This document shows, piece after piece, positions 17,386 through 28,941 of a DNA stretch of 64,000 bases (within the stretch, counting starts at the first letter, position 1; the number at the start of each line of letters is the position of its first letter). The stretch comes from Rhizobium metallidurans (lineage in GTDB: Bacteria; Pseudomonadota; Alphaproteobacteria; Rhizobiales; Rhizobiaceae). The notes beneath the pieces were generated by a model. It was given only the letters and a program-made list of their open reading frames with translations. It was not told the origin of the DNA and searched no databases. A program made the translations under genes and the position numbers. Location of the stretch: contig NZ_JACIDW010000003.1 of NCBI RefSeq assembly GCF_014196505.1, positions 310,001 through 374,000 of the forward strand, read 5' to 3'.

Positions 17386-18576
17386 ATGACTGAACATAAC
17401 GTTCGCAATTTTACGATCAACTTCGGACCGGAGCACCCGTCCGCGCACGGCGTTCTGCGTCTGGTGCTCGAGCTCGATGGCGAAATCATCGAACGCGTCG
17501 ATCCGCATATCGGCCTTCTGCACCGCGGCACCGAAAAGCTGATCGAATCGAAGACCTACCTTCAGGCCGTTCCCTATTTCGATCGTCTCGACTACGTCGC
17601 GCCGATGAACCAGGAGCATGCTTTCGCGCTCGCCGTCGAAAAGATGCTGAAGCTGGAAATTCCGATTCGCGGTCAGCTCATTCGTGTTCTCTACTCCGAA
17701 ATTGGCCGAATCTTGTCGCACATCATGAACGTGACGACGCAGGCCATGGACGTCGGCGCGATGACGCCGCCGGTCTGGGGCTTCGAAGAGCGCGAAAAGC
17801 TGATGGTGTTCTACGAGCGCGCCTGTGGCGCCCGCATGCACTCGGCCTATTTCCGTCCCGGCGGCGTCCACCAGGACATCCCGCAGGAACTGGTCGAGGA
17901 TATCGGCAAGTGGTGCGATCCCTTCCTCAAGGTTCTCGACGATATCGAAGGCCTCCTGACCGACAACCGCATCTTCAAGCAGCGTAACGTCGATATCGGC
18001 GTCGTCTCGCTGGAAGATGCATGGTCCTGGGGCTTCTCGGGCGTCATGGTTCGCGGTTCCGGCGCTGCCTGGGACCTGCGCCGCTCGCAGCCCTACGAGT
18101 GCTACAACGATCTCGAATTCGACATCGCCATCGGCAAGAACGGCGACTGCTACGATCGCTATCTGATCCGCATGATCGAAATGCGCCAGTCCGTCCGCAT
18201 CATGAAGCAGTGCGTCAATCGCCTGCTCGGCGATGCCAAGGTCGGCCCGGTCTCCTCGATCGACGGCAAGGTCGTTCCGCCGAAGCGTGGCGAGATGAAG
18301 CGTTCGATGGAAGCGCTGATCCACCACTTCAAGCTCTACACCGAAGGCTACCACGTTCCGGCCGGCGAAGTGTATGCGGCCGTCGAAGCGCCGAAGGGCG
18401 AGTTCGGCGTCTACGTCGTCGCCGACGGCAGCAACAAGCCCTACCGTTGCAAGATCCGCGCTCCGGGCTATGCCCACCTGCAGGCGATGGATTTCCTCTG
18501 CAAGGGCCACATGCTTGCCGACGTGACCGCCGTTCTCGGTTCGCTCGACATCGTCTTCGGCGAGGTCGACCGCTAA
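17386..18576 (+). CDS. nuoD: NADH-quinone oxidoreductase subunit D
   Basis: 396-residue 49-kDa homologue that forms the quinone-binding pocket with NuoB. Conserved stretches include [32 protein letters not shown] and, in the quinone site, [15 protein letters not shown]. The start at 17386 (MTEHNVRNF) has GGAG upstream; 30 bases of in-frame extension upstream are not conserved-looking. Its stop overlaps the start of the next small gene (TAATG), so translation is probably coupled. Confidence 0.97.
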   Translation: MTEHNVRNFTINFGPEHPSAHGVLRLVLELDGEIIERVDPHIGLLHRGTEKLIESKTYLQAVPYFDRLDYVAPMNQEHAFALAVEKMLKLEIPIRGQLIRVLYSEIGRILSHIMNVTTQAMDVGAMTPPVWGFEEREKLMVFYERACGARMHSAYFRPGGVHQDIPQELVEDIGKWCDPFLKVLDDIEGLLTDNRIFKQRNVDIGVVSLEDAWSWGFSGVMVRGSGAAWDLRRSQPYECYNDLEFDIAIGKNGDCYDRYLIRMIEMRQSVRIMKQCVNRLLGDAKVGPVSSIDGKVVPPKRGEMKRSMEALIHHFKLYTEGYHVPAGEVYAAVEAPKGEFGVYVVADGSNKPYRCKIRAPGYAHLQAMDFLCKGHMLADVTAVLGSLDIVFGEVDR

Positions 18577-18851
18577 TGAAGCTGCCGGCACTCGCTACCG
18601 TCGTTCTCCTCCTGGCTTCCGGGGCATACGCCCAGCAGGCCGGTGGACTTGGCCCCAAGCTGGGCCAGGAAGACGTGGCGCCGCCGGCAAACAAGGCGTC
18701 CATGGGCGAACTTTTGTCCAGGGGCTATCAAATCAAGGCTGCAGTGCCCAACGGTGGTAAGTTCTTCGTTGTGTTTCTGCAGAAAGACCAGTCGGCCTAT
18801 GCTTGCGAGATGAAGTCTCTGACGTCGTCGCAGTGTGGCGCCCTAAACTGA
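18576..18851 (+). CDS. small secreted protein inside the nuo operon (unknown function)
   Basis: 91 residues. A signal peptide ([19 protein letters not shown], cleavage before QQAGG) precedes a mature part of about 72 residues ending with two cysteines ten residues apart (YACEMKSLTSSQC), able to form a disulfide in the periplasm. The start codon overlaps the nuoD stop, and nuoE begins 16 bp after its stop, so it is an integral member of the operon. No enzymatic motif is seen. The middle (ELLSRGYQIKAAVPNGGKFFVVFLQK) resembles small periplasmic beta-rich proteins. Function is unknown; a role in Complex I or in stress on the periplasmic side is only suggested by position. Confidence 0.85.
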   Translation: MKLPALATVVLLLASGAYAQQAGGLGPKLGQEDVAPPANKASMGELLSRGYQIKAAVPNGGKFFVVFLQKDQSAYACEMKSLTSSQCGALN

Positions 18852-18867
18852 CAAGGCGTGAGGAAGA

Positions 18868-19989
18868 ATGTCCGTTCGTCGACTAGCCGAAGATCAATTC
18901 CAGCCTGCCGCGTTCGCCTTCAATGACGAGAACGCGGTCTGGGCGGATAAGACGATCCAGAAATACCCTGCGGGCCGTCAACAATCCGCGGTCATTCCGC
19001 TGTTGATGCGAGCGCAGGAACAGGACGGCTGGGTCACGCGCGCGGCGATCGAAAAGGTCGCCAACATGCTCGACATGGCCTATATCCGTGTTCTCGAGGT
19101 CGCGACCTTCTACACGCAGTTCCAGCTCGGCCCGGTCGGCACGCGCGCCCACATCCAGGTGTGCGGCACCACGCCCTGCATGCTGCGCGGTTCGGAAGGC
19201 CTGATGTCGGTCTGCAAGAGCAAGATCCATCATCATCCGTTCGAGCGTAACGCCGAAGGCACGCTGTCCTGGGAAGAAGTCGAATGTCTCGGGGCTTGCG
19301 TCAACGCGCCCATGGTGATGATCGGCAAGGACACCTATGAAGACCTGACGCCGGAGCGGCTGGCCGAGATCATCGACACCTTCGATGCCGGCAACGGCGC
19401 GAGCATCACGCCCGGGCCGCAGATCGACCGTCATTTCTCGTCTCCGGAAGGCGGTCCGACCACGCTGACCGACGCAGAGCCGAAGAAGAAGGCATCCGCC
19501 AAGAAGGTCGTCGCCGATGCGGCGACCGCAACGGTTGATGCGGCACCGGTTCCTCCGTCGGAAGCCGCCCGGGCCAAGAGCACGGACGCCGAGACCAATG
19601 CCGCGCTGAAGACGCCGGTAACAGCACCCAAGGCGGCCGCGAACAACGCCAAGGCTGTCGAAGAGCAGGCTGCGGCTCCGGCGGCTGACGCCGGAAAGCC
19701 GTCGCTCACCGACAAGAACCGTCCGGCCGGCATCGAGCGGCCCGCGACCCCCGACGATCTGAAGCTGATCTCGGGCGTTGGCCCGAAGATCGAAGGTACG
19801 CTGCACGAACTCGGCATCTTCACCTTCGCGCAGGTCGCGGGCTGGAAGAAGGCCGAGCGCGACTGGGTCGATGGCTACCTGAATTTCAAGGGCCGCATCG
19901 ATCGTGACGACTGGGTCAAGCAGGCCAAGGCGCTCGCCAAGGGCGGCGAAGCCGAATACATTAAAGTTTTCGGCAAGAAGCCGCGGTAA
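18868..19989 (+). CDS. nuoE: NADH-quinone oxidoreductase subunit E with C-terminal HhH extension
   Basis: 373 residues, against about 165 in E. coli. Residues 1-190 are the standard 24-kDa thioredoxin-like subunit with the N1a [2Fe-2S] ligands Cys99, Cys104, Cys140 and Cys144 (CGTTPC, CLGAC). Then comes an Ala/Lys/Pro-rich low-complexity linker (about 200-290). The C-terminal module (about 297-373) contains the helix-hairpin-helix motif ISGVGPKIEGTLHELGI. This module is closely similar to the C terminus of the protein at 21309. The linker and module are absent from classical NuoE; rhizobial NuoE proteins are known to be long. The role of the tail is unknown. Confidence 0.95.
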   Translation: MSVRRLAEDQFQPAAFAFNDENAVWADKTIQKYPAGRQQSAVIPLLMRAQEQDGWVTRAAIEKVANMLDMAYIRVLEVATFYTQFQLGPVGTRAHIQVCGTTPCMLRGSEGLMSVCKSKIHHHPFERNAEGTLSWEEVECLGACVNAPMVMIGKDTYEDLTPERLAEIIDTFDAGNGASITPGPQIDRHFSSPEGGPTTLTDAEPKKKASAKKVVADAATATVDAAPVPPSEAARAKSTDAETNAALKTPVTAPKAAANNAKAVEEQAAAPAADAGKPSLTDKNRPAGIERPATPDDLKLISGVGPKIEGTLHELGIFTFAQVAGWKKAERDWVDGYLNFKGRIDRDDWVKQAKALAKGGEAEYIKVFGKKPR

Positions 19990-19999
19990 GAGGTGAAGC

Positions 20000-21304
<1,305 letters not shown>

Positions 21305-21308
21305 GACG

Positions 21309-21953
21309 ATGGCAAACGCATCCGACGGCAAGAACAAGGAAGGGGTCGCCGATTTCTCGGCCGACTTCGGCCGTCTTGCCGCCGAGATGCTGGAAAATGC
21401 CCGCGCCTTGCCGATCGCGCCGATGATGGTCAATCCGGCAGCCGCCATGGCCGCCGCGACCGCGATCGGTTTCGGCTTCTCCACGCAGATGGCCGGCGCC
21501 TTTTTCGGCGCCCTCCAGGGAGCGATGGAAGCGTCGAACAAGCTGGCGGCCGTTCTCGACGAGACGCCGCCGGAAGAGCCGAAGCCCGAGATCGACGTGA
21601 AGCTGGAAAACATTCGTCCGGCCGCGACGAAAAAGGCAGCTACCCGCGTGAAGCTGGCGGTCGTGTCCGACACGGCCGAGCCGGTTGCGGCGAAGGCGAA
21701 AGTTACCTCGGCCGGCAAGCCGGCTGCCCGGGGCAGGAAGGCCGATGATCTCAAGCAGATCTCCGGCATCGGCCCGAAGCTGGAGCAGGTGCTGAACGCC
21801 AGGGGCGTGCGCACGCTCGCGGTGATCGCCGCCTGGTCGGATGCCGATGTGGCCAGCCTCGACGCGGAACTCGGCTTCGACGGCCGCATCGCCCGCGATG
21901 GCTGGGTGGCGCAGGCCAAGGCGCTGACGGCGAGGGGCCGGAAGCGGACGTGA
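21309..21953 (+). CDS. helix-hairpin-helix protein in the nuo operon (unknown function)
   Basis: 214 residues; starts 4 bp after the nuoF stop. Residues 12-85 form an Ala/Met-rich helical region (ALPIAPMMVNPAAAMAAATA) with phasin-like composition. A basic linker (100-145) follows, then a C-terminal HhH module with ISGIGPKLEQVLNARGV. The last 70 residues match the NuoE tail closely (shared GPK, GRI, RD-WV-QAKAL). HhH modules often bind DNA but can also mediate protein contact; no nuclease or cluster motif is present. Its place between nuoF and nuoG and the shared module suggest an accessory or assembly role for the NADH module, which is inference. A longer in-frame extension into nuoF was discarded. 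Confidence 0.85.
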   Translation: MANASDGKNKEGVADFSADFGRLAAEMLENARALPIAPMMVNPAAAMAAATAIGFGFSTQMAGAFFGALQGAMEASNKLAAVLDETPPEEPKPEIDVKLENIRPAATKKAATRVKLAVVSDTAEPVAAKAKVTSAGKPAARGRKADDLKQISGIGPKLEQVLNARGVRTLAVIAAWSDADVASLDAELGFDGRIARDGWVAQAKALTARGRKRT

Positions 21954-22180
21954 TGATGTCCGGTCGCGGATCGCGACCGGAGGAGAGACAAGGCCGAGCG
22001 GCGCGGGGAGGGTCCCGGTGCCGCGAAGGTCGCAGGCCGGTTCCCGGGCCTCGGGGGGCGGAGACGAAAATTTGGACGACACCGGTGTCAGTGGGATCGA
22101 AATCCGCCCTGGCAGTGGAAACGTTGCAGAATAGGTTTGTTTGCCGGCATCCGGTGAACGGGAAACAGGACTGAGTGACG
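21954..22180 (+). other. GC-rich structured gap between the HhH gene and nuoG
   Basis: The largest gap inside the nuo array (227 bp). It begins with a perfect hairpin CCGGTCGCG-GAT-CGCGACCGG (21960-21980) directly followed by AGGAGAG, with no T-run. A second GC-rich fold is possible near 22015-22045. A 74-codon frame (21950-22174) is Arg/Gly-rich low complexity and is not called. It could be an mRNA-stabilising or processing element. Confidence 0.45.
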
Positions 22181-24262
22181 ATGGCAAAACTGAAGATTGA
22201 CGGTAACGAGATCGAGGTCCCGGATCATTACACCCTCATTCAGGCGTGTGAGGAAGCCGGTGCTGAAGTTCCGCGCTTCTGCTTCCACGAACGCCTTTCG
22301 GTTGCCGGCAACTGCCGCATGTGCCTCGTCGAGGTCAAGGGTGGCCCGCCGAAGCCGCAGGCATCTTGCGCCATGGGCGTGCGCGATATCCGCGGCGGCC
22401 CGAACGGCGAACTGCCCGAGGTCTTCACCAACACGCCGATGGTCAAGAAGGCCCGCGAAGGCGTGATGGAATTCCTGCTGATCAACCATCCGCTGGATTG
22501 CCCGATCTGCGACCAGGGTGGCGAGTGCGACCTGCAGGACCAGGCCATGGCCTTCGGTATCGCCGGCTCGCGCTATCAGGAAGACAAGCGCGCCGTCGAG
22601 GACAAGTACATCGGACCGCTCGTCAAGACGGTCATGAACCGCTGCATTCACTGCACGCGCTGCGTTCGCTTCACCACCGAGGTCGCCGGCATCGCCGAGC
22701 TTGGCCTGATCGGTCGTGGCGAGGATGCCGAGATCACGACCTATCTCGAGCAGGCGATGACCTCCGAGCTGCAGGGCAACGTCGTTGACCTGTGCCCGGT
22801 CGGCGCGCTGACCTCCAAGCCCTTCGCCTTCACGGCCCGTCCGTGGGAACTGAACAAGACCGAAACGATCGACGTCATGGACGCGCTCGGTTCGGCGATC
22901 CGCGTCGACACCCGTGGCCGCGAAGTCATGCGCGTCATGCCGCGCGTCAACGACCAGATCAACGAAGAGTGGATATCCGACAAGAGCCGCTTCATCTGGG
23001 ACGGCCTGAAGACGCAGCGCCTCGATAAGCCTTATGTTCGCAAGGACGGTCGCCTGCAGGTCGCAAGCTGGCCGGACGCGTTCGCCGCCATCAAGTCCGC
23101 CGTGGCCTCGACCTCCGGCGACAAGATCGGCGCGATCGCCGGCGACCTCGCTTCGGTCGAAGAGATGTACGCCCTGTCCGAGCTGGTGAAGTCGCTCGGT
23201 TCCGAGAACCTCGACTGTCGCCAGGATGGGACGGCACTCGATCCGTCGCTCGGCCGCGCAAGCTACATCTTCAATCCGACGATCGAAGGCATCGAGCAGG
23301 CCGACGCGCTACTGATCATCGGCGCCAACCCGCGCTTCGAAGCCGCCGTTCTCAATGCCCGCATCCGCAAGCGCTGGCGCCGCGGCAACTTCCCGATCGG
23401 CGTGATCGGCGAAGCCGGCGAATTGCGTTACGACTACGAATATCTCGGTTCCGGCCCGGATACGCTGAAGGATCTGGTCGATGGCACCCACAGCTTCGCC
23501 AAGGTGCTGGCCGATGCCAAGAAGCCGCTGATCATCATCGGCCAGGGCGCTCTCGCACGCGCTGATGGCACTGGCGTTCTCGCCAGCGCCGCCAAGCTCG
23601 CCGGCACTGTCGGCGCGGTCGTCGATGGCTGGAACGGCTTTGCCGTTCTGCACACGGCTGCCGCCCGCGTGGGCGGTCTTGATCTCGGCTTCGTGCCGGG
23701 CGCCAAGGGCGTCGATGCTGCTGAAATGCTGACGTCGATGGACGTTCTCTTCCTGCTCGGCGCCGATGAGATGAATTTCGAAGCCAAGAAGGCGAAGTTC
23801 ACCGTCTACATCGGTTCGCATGGCGACCAGGGCGCGCAGAACGCCGACGTCATCCTGCCGGCCGCCGCTTACACGGAAAAGTCGGGCACCTGGGTCAACA
23901 CCGAGGGCCGGGTGCAGATCGGCAATCGCGCCGGCTTTGCTCCGGGCGATGCCCGCGAGGATTGGGCGATCATCCGCGCGCTGTCCGACGTTCTCGGCAA
24001 GAAATTGCCGTTCGATTCGTTGAGCCAGCTTCGCGCCAAGCTCTACCAGGCGTTCCCGCATTTCGCGGCCGCCGACGAGATTGCCGAAAGCGACAGCGCC
24101 AAAATTGCAGCGGTGGCCAAAAAAGCCGGCAAAATGAACAAGTCCGGCTTTGCATCGCCGGTGAAAGACTTCTATTTGACGAACCCAATCGCGCGCGCGT
24201 CGGCTGTCATGGCCGAGTGCTCGGCATTGGCCCGCAACAACTTCAAAGTCGCGGCAGAGTAA
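22181..24262 (+). CDS. nuoG: NADH-quinone oxidoreductase subunit G
   Basis: 693-residue 75-kDa homologue carrying several Fe-S clusters. The N-terminal ferredoxin domain has the 2Fe-2S Cys set including NCRMCLVEVKGG; the His-Cys cluster region (PLDCPICDQGGECDLQDQ) follows; CIHCTRCVRF and the later VVDLCPVGALTSKPFAF give the 4Fe-4S ligands. A long molybdopterin-oxidoreductase-like domain without cofactor follows. The start at 22181 (MAKLKIDGNE) gives the usual rhizobial length; a GTG two codons upstream is less likely. Confidence 0.97.
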   Translation: MAKLKIDGNEIEVPDHYTLIQACEEAGAEVPRFCFHERLSVAGNCRMCLVEVKGGPPKPQASCAMGVRDIRGGPNGELPEVFTNTPMVKKAREGVMEFLLINHPLDCPICDQGGECDLQDQAMAFGIAGSRYQEDKRAVEDKYIGPLVKTVMNRCIHCTRCVRFTTEVAGIAELGLIGRGEDAEITTYLEQAMTSELQGNVVDLCPVGALTSKPFAFTARPWELNKTETIDVMDALGSAIRVDTRGREVMRVMPRVNDQINEEWISDKSRFIWDGLKTQRLDKPYVRKDGRLQVASWPDAFAAIKSAVASTSGDKIGAIAGDLASVEEMYALSELVKSLGSENLDCRQDGTALDPSLGRASYIFNPTIEGIEQADALLIIGANPRFEAAVLNARIRKRWRRGNFPIGVIGEAGELRYDYEYLGSGPDTLKDLVDGTHSFAKVLADAKKPLIIIGQGALARADGTGVLASAAKLAGTVGAVVDGWNGFAVLHTAAARVGGLDLGFVPGAKGVDAAEMLTSMDVLFLLGADEMNFEAKKAKFTVYIGSHGDQGAQNADVILPAAAYTEKSGTWVNTEGRVQIGNRAGFAPGDAREDWAIIRALSDVLGKKLPFDSLSQLRAKLYQAFPHFAAADEIAESDSAKIAAVAKKAGKMNKSGFASPVKDFYLTNPIARASAVMAECSALARNNFKVAAE

Positions 24263-24274
24263 GGGCAGGGGACT

Positions 24275-25318
24275 ATGGAATCGTTTCTTTCAACATATGT
24301 CTGGCCAGGCCTCCTCATGGTCGGTCAGTCGCTTCTCGTCCTCGTCTGCTTGCTCGTCTTCATCGCCTACATTCTGTTGGCCGACCGCAAGATCTGGGCG
24401 GCCGTACAGTTGCGCCGTGGACCGAATGTGGTGGGTCCATTCGGCCTTTTCCAGTCCTTCGCCGATCTTTTGAAGTTCGTCTTCAAGGAGCCGATCATTC
24501 CGGCCGGCGCCGACAAGGCGGTCTTCCTTCTGGCGCCGCTGGTCACCGTGCTTCTGGCGCTCTCGACCTGGGCTGTGATTCCCTTCGCGGATGGCTGGGT
24601 CATCGCCAACATCAACGTCGGCATCCTCTACATCTTCGCGATCTCCTCGCTTGAAGTGTACGGCGTCATCATGGGCGGCTGGGCCTCGAACTCGAAGTAT
24701 CCGTTCCTTGGCGCGCTGCGCTCGGCGGCGCAGATGGTTTCCTACGAAGTGTCGATCGGTTTCGTCATCGTCACCGTCCTGCTTACGGTGGGTTCGCTCA
24801 ATCTGACGGATATCGTCTATGCGCAGCAGAGTGGCATCGGTACGGGCGTCGGCCTGCCATCGTCCTTCCTGGACTGGAATTGGCTTGCACTGTTCCCGAT
24901 GTTCATCATCTTCTTCATCTCGGCACTGGCTGAAACCAACCGTCCGCCCTTCGACCTTCCGGAAGCTGAATCCGAACTCGTCGCCGGCTTCATGGTCGAG
25001 TATGGTTCCTCCCTCTACATGATGTTCATGCTCGGCGAATACGCGGCCATCGTCCTGATGTGCTCGCTGACGACGATCCTGTTCCTCGGGGGCTGGCTGC
25101 CGCCGGTCGACGTCTGGTTCCTCAACTGGGTTCCCGGCATCGTCTGGTTCATGCTGAAGTCGTGCCTGGTGTTCTTCATGTTCGCGATGGTCAAGGCATT
25201 CGTCCCGCGCTATCGCTACGACCAGCTGATGCGCCTCGGCTGGAAGGTCTTCCTTCCGCTGTCGCTCGCCATGGTCATCATCGTTGCATTCGTGCTGAAG
25301 CTGACGGCAGGGGCGTGA
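24275..25318 (+). CDS. nuoH: NADH-quinone oxidoreductase subunit H
   Basis: 347-residue membrane subunit (ND1 homologue) with about eight hydrophobic segments. It forms the quinone channel at the junction of both arms. Signature motifs are [18 protein letters not shown] and the acidic loop [20 protein letters not shown]. It starts 12 bp after nuoG with GGGCAGGGG upstream. Confidence 0.98.
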   Translation: MESFLSTYVWPGLLMVGQSLLVLVCLLVFIAYILLADRKIWAAVQLRRGPNVVGPFGLFQSFADLLKFVFKEPIIPAGADKAVFLLAPLVTVLLALSTWAVIPFADGWVIANINVGILYIFAISSLEVYGVIMGGWASNSKYPFLGALRSAAQMVSYEVSIGFVIVTVLLTVGSLNLTDIVYAQQSGIGTGVGLPSSFLDWNWLALFPMFIIFFISALAETNRPPFDLPEAESELVAGFMVEYGSSLYMMFMLGEYAAIVLMCSLTTILFLGGWLPPVDVWFLNWVPGIVWFMLKSCLVFFMFAMVKAFVPRYRYDQLMRLGWKVFLPLSLAMVIIVAFVLKLTAGA

Positions 25319-25358
25319 TCATGCCGGCCGTGGTTTCCAGCAATATTGGAGGTTGAAG

Positions 25359-25850
25359 ATGGCAGGCTTGTCCAACGCTGTCAGCTCGTTGTTCCTGAAG
25401 GAATTCGTCAGCGCGTTCTGGCTGACGTTCCGCTACATTTTCAAGCAGAAGGCAACGGTGAACTATCCGTTCGAAAAGGGACCGGTGAGCCCGCGCTTCC
25501 GTGGCGAACATGCTTTGCGCCGTTATCCGAACGGTGAAGAGCGCTGCATCGCCTGCAAGCTCTGCGAGGCGATCTGTCCTGCTCAGGCGATCACCATCGA
25601 AGCCGGCCCGCGCCGCAACGATGGCACCCGCCGCACGGTCCGTTACGATATCGACATGGTGAAGTGCATCTATTGCGGCTTCTGCCAGGAGGCATGCCCG
25701 GTCGATGCGATCGTCGAAGGCCCGAATTTCGAATTTGCGACGGAAACCCGCGAAGAGCTCTATTTCGACAAGCAGAAGCTCCTCGAAAACGGCGATCGTT
25801 GGGAGCGCGAAATCGCTCGCAACCTCGCGCTCGACGCTCCGTACCGTTGA
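25359..25850 (+). CDS. nuoI: NADH-quinone oxidoreductase subunit I
   Basis: 163-residue 8Fe ferredoxin-like subunit (TYKY homologue). Two [4Fe-4S] motifs are intact: [15 protein letters not shown] and [15 protein letters not shown] (clusters N6a and N6b). GGAGG at 25348-25352 decides the ATG at 25359 over the nearby TTG at 25353. Length equals that of other rhizobial NuoI. Confidence 0.98.
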   Translation: MAGLSNAVSSLFLKEFVSAFWLTFRYIFKQKATVNYPFEKGPVSPRFRGEHALRRYPNGEERCIACKLCEAICPAQAITIEAGPRRNDGTRRTVRYDIDMVKCIYCGFCQEACPVDAIVEGPNFEFATETREELYFDKQKLLENGDRWEREIARNLALDAPYR

Positions 25851-25986
25851 TTGAAATTGAAATGCCGGGCGGTGCTTGAAGCGTCGCCCAGTCAACATGC
25901 ACCAGAGCTTCGCGACAACCAATGCGAAGCTTCATCGGGCGGGGGAAACCCCCGACAGCCCGTGGGAAGATGAAGAAGGCACGAAC

Positions 25987-26601
25987 ATGGGTCTGCAGGC
26001 TCTATTTTTCTATATTTTCGCCTTTATCGCGATAGCGTCGGCGTTCATGGTCATTTGGTCGAAGAACCCGGTTCACTCGGTTCTGTTCCTGATCCTGGTT
26101 TTCTTCAACGCGGCCGGTCTCTTCCTGCTGCTCGGGGCTGAATTCCTCGCGATGATCCTGCTCGTCGTTTATGTCGGCGCCGTGGCGGTTCTCTTCCTCT
26201 TCGTGGTCATGATGCTCGACATCGACTTCACGGAGCTGCGTGCGGGCGTTCTGGAATACGCGCCGATCGGCGCGCTGATCGGATTGATCCTCGCGGCCGA
26301 GCTGATCGTCGTCGTCGGCGGCAGCATGATCTCGCCGGAGATCGCCAAGACGGTGGCGATGCCGATCCCCGCGATCACCGAGCGCACCAACACCGCCGCC
26401 CTCGGCGACGTGCTCTATACGAATTATGTCTACTTCTTTGAAATCGCCGCTCTCGTCCTGCTGGTGGCCATGATCGGGGCGATCGTGCTCACGCTCAAGC
26501 ATCGCACGACGGTCAAGCGTCAGAACATCGCAAACCAGGTTGCCCGCAACCCGAAGACCGCCGTCGAGGTGATCTCGGTGAAGCCGGGTCAGGGGCTTTG
26601 A
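25987..26601 (+). CDS. nuoJ: NADH-quinone oxidoreductase subunit J
   Basis: 204-residue membrane subunit (ND6 homologue) with five hydrophobic segments, including the pi-bulge helix region LAMILLVVYVGAVAVLFLFVVMM (described by its YVGAVAVLF core). The start at 25987 (MGLQALFF) gives the normal length. The frame stays open upstream into the 136-bp nuoI-nuoJ gap, but that stretch is hydrophilic and not expected in the family. Confidence 0.95.
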   Translation: MGLQALFFYIFAFIAIASAFMVIWSKNPVHSVLFLILVFFNAAGLFLLLGAEFLAMILLVVYVGAVAVLFLFVVMMLDIDFTELRAGVLEYAPIGALIGLILAAELIVVVGGSMISPEIAKTVAMPIPAITERTNTAALGDVLYTNYVYFFEIAALVLLVAMIGAIVLTLKHRTTVKRQNIANQVARNPKTAVEVISVKPGQGL

Positions 26602-26630
26602 GGCAGGCGCGAGCTTAAGGAAACAACACT

Positions 26631-26939
26631 ATGGTCATCGGACTTTCCCATTACCTGACGGTCAGCGCCATCCTCTTCACGCTCGGCGTCTTCGGCATCT
26701 TCCTCAACCGGAAGAACATCATCGTCATCCTGATGTCGATCGAGCTCATTCTGCTCGCCGTCAACATCAACATGGTCGCCTTCTCGTCGTTCCTGAACGA
26801 CATCGTCGGCCAGGTCTTTGCATTGTTCATTCTGACCGTCGCCGCGGCTGAAGCGGCCATCGGTCTTGCAATTCTCGTCGTCTTCTACCGCAACCGCGGC
26901 TCCATCGCCGTGGAAGACGTCAATATGATGAAGGGCTGA
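26631..26939 (+). CDS. nuoK: NADH-quinone oxidoreductase subunit K
   Basis: 102-residue membrane subunit (ND4L homologue) with three transmembrane helices. It has the conserved buried glutamates in [17 protein letters not shown] and [13 protein letters not shown], part of the proton path. AAGGAAACAACACT precedes the start. Confidence 0.98.
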   Translation: MVIGLSHYLTVSAILFTLGVFGIFLNRKNIIVILMSIELILLAVNINMVAFSSFLNDIVGQVFALFILTVAAAEAAIGLAILVVFYRNRGSIAVEDVNMMKG

Positions 26940-26946
26940 TAAGGCT

Positions 26947-28941
26947 ATGTTTTTATATAAGGCTATCGTCTTTCTTCCCTTGATCGGCGCGATCATCGCC
27001 GGCCTTTTCGGCCGCGCGATCGGCGCCAAGGCATCGGAATACCTCACGACCGGTCTGATGATCATCACGGCGGTGTTGTCGTGGTACGTCTTCATCACCG
27101 TCGGCATGGGCGAGGTCGAAGGCGGCCCGATCAAGGTTGAAGTCCTGCGCTGGATCCAGTCCGGCGGCATCGACGTCTCCTGGTCGCTGCGCATCGACAC
27201 GCTGACCTCGGTCATGCTGATCGTCGTCAACTCCGTTTCGACGCTCGTTCACCTCTACTCGATCGGGTACATGCACCACGACCCGCATCGCCCGCGCTTC
27301 TTCGCCTATCTGTCGCTGTTCACCTTCGCGATGTTGATGCTGATCACGTCCGACAACCTTGCCCAGATGTTCTTCGGCTGGGAAGGCGTGGGTCTGGCAT
27401 CCTATCTGCTGATCGGCTTCTGGTACAAGAAGCCGTCGGCCAACGCCGCGGCGATGAAGGCCTTCGTCGTCAACCGCGTCGGCGACTTCGGCTTCATTCT
27501 CGGTATTGCGAGCGTCTTCGTCCTCTTCGGCGCCATCAACTTCGACACCATCTTCGCGAACGCCGCCGGCTTCGCCAAGGAGGGTGGCGCGGGCACCGAC
27601 GTCGTTCTCAATCTCTTCGGCATGCAGCTCAACAAGGCTCAGGCACTGACCGGCGCCTGCCTGCTGCTCTTCATGGGCGCGATGGGCAAGTCGGCGCAGT
27701 TCCTGCTGCACACCTGGCTGCCGGACGCCATGGAAGGCCCGACGCCCGTGTCGGCCCTCATCCATGCCGCGACCATGGTCACCGCCGGCGTCTTCCTCGT
27801 CGCCCGCATGTCGCCGCTGTTCGAACTGTCGCCCGATGCGCTGACGGTCGTGACCCTCATTGGTGCGATCACCGCCTTCTTCGCGGCAACCGTCGGCCTC
27901 GTGCAGAACGATATCAAGCGCGTCATCGCCTATTCGACCTGCTCGCAGCTCGGCTACATGTTCGTCGCTCTCGGCGTCGGCGCCTATGGCGCGGCCATCT
28001 TCCACCTGTTCACGCACGCTTTCTTCAAGGCACTGCTCTTCCTTTGCGCCGGCTCGGTCATCCATGCCGTCGATGGCGAGCAGGACATGCGTCGCATGGG
28101 TGGTCTGCGTCCGCACATCAAGGTGACCTTCGTCATGATGCTGATCGGCACGCTCGCCATTACCGGCGTCGGCATTCCCTTCACGTCGTTCGGTTTTGCC
28201 GGCTTCTTCTCGAAGGACGTCATCATCGAGGCCGCCTACGCTTCGAATTCGCCGGTCGCCGGTTTCGCCTTCGCCATGCTGGTGATCGCGGCTCTGTTCA
28301 CGAGCTTCTACTCCTGGCGCCTGATGTTCCTCACCTTCTTCAACAAGCCCCGCGCTTCGCATGAGGTCATGCATCACGTGCACGAATCGCCTCAGGTCAT
28401 GCTCGTGCCGCTTTATCTGCTGGCGCTCGGTGCGATCTTTGCCGGCTGGTACTTCGAAGGTTACTTCTACGGCGAGGAATATGCCGAGTTCTGGAAGGGC
28501 GCTCTCTTCACGGCCGAAGGCAACGACATGCTGACCGCGTATCATGAGGTTCCCCCTCTTGTTATCCTCAGTCCGTTCATCGCCATGGTCACCGGCTTCG
28601 TGATCGCCTGGTACATGTACATCAAGTCGCCATCGACGCCGGCCGTGCTCGCACGCCAGCATCGGGTGCTCTATCAGTTCCTCTTGAACAAGTGGTACTT
28701 CGACGAGCTCTACGACTTCCTCTTCGTCCGTTCGGCAAAGGCCCTTGGCCGGTTCCTGTGGAAGAAGGGTGACGTCGGCGTCATCGACAACTACGGCCCG
28801 AACGGCATTGCCGCCCGCGTCGTCGATGTCACCAACCGCGTCGTGCGCCTGCAGAGCGGTTACCTTTATCACTACGCGTTTGCCATGCTGATCGGTGTTG
28901 CGGCGCTCGTTACCTGGATGATGCTCGGGAGTGCCCTCTGA
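26947..28941 (+). CDS. nuoL: NADH-quinone oxidoreductase subunit L
   Basis: 664-residue antiporter-like subunit (ND5 homologue), the distal proton pump with the long lateral helix at the C terminus. The conserved motifs [18 protein letters not shown] and [20 protein letters not shown], with the key Glu and Lys residues of the channel, are present. It starts 7 bp after nuoK, and its stop overlaps the nuoM start (TGATG). Confidence 0.98.
   Translation: MFLYKAIVFLPLIGAIIAGLFGRAIGAKASEYLTTGLMIITAVLSWYVFITVGMGEVEGGPIKVEVLRWIQSGGIDVSWSLRIDTLTSVMLIVVNSVSTLVHLYSIGYMHHDPHRPRFFAYLSLFTFAMLMLITSDNLAQMFFGWEGVGLASYLLIGFWYKKPSANAAAMKAFVVNRVGDFGFILGIASVFVLFGAINFDTIFANAAGFAKEGGAGTDVVLNLFGMQLNKAQALTGACLLLFMGAMGKSAQFLLHTWLPDAMEGPTPVSALIHAATMVTAGVFLVARMSPLFELSPDALTVVTLIGAITAFFAATVGLVQNDIKRVIAYSTCSQLGYMFVALGVGAYGAAIFHLFTHAFFKALLFLCAGSVIHAVDGEQDMRRMGGLRPHIKVTFVMMLIGTLAITGVGIPFTSFGFAGFFSKDVIIEAAYASNSPVAGFAFAMLVIAALFTSFYSWRLMFLTFFNKPRASHEVMHHVHESPQVMLVPLYLLALGAIFAGWYFEGYFYGEEYAEFWKGALFTAEGNDMLTAYHEVPPLVILSPFIAMVTGFVIAWYMYIKSPSTPAVLARQHRVLYQFLLNKWYFDELYDFLFVRSAKALGRFLWKKGDVGVIDNYGPNGIAARVVDVTNRVVRLQSGYLYHYAFAMLIGVAALVTWMMLGSAL

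Noticed and set aside
16084..18591. 835-codon open frame on the minus strand across nuoB, nuoC and nuoD
   Set aside because: It is antisense to three unmistakable Complex I genes; long antisense frames are expected in high-GC DNA with strong third-position bias, and the translation is His/Asp/Arg-rich without family resemblance.
21950..22174. 74-codon plus-strand frame between the HhH gene and nuoG
   Set aside because: Arg/Gly/Pro-rich, no ribosome site at its start, and it runs through a perfect hairpin; treated as non-coding structured DNA.
25876..25986. 37-codon in-frame extension upstream of nuoJ
   Set aside because: Hydrophilic, starts at TTG, and would add an unusual N terminus to a well-conserved membrane subunit.
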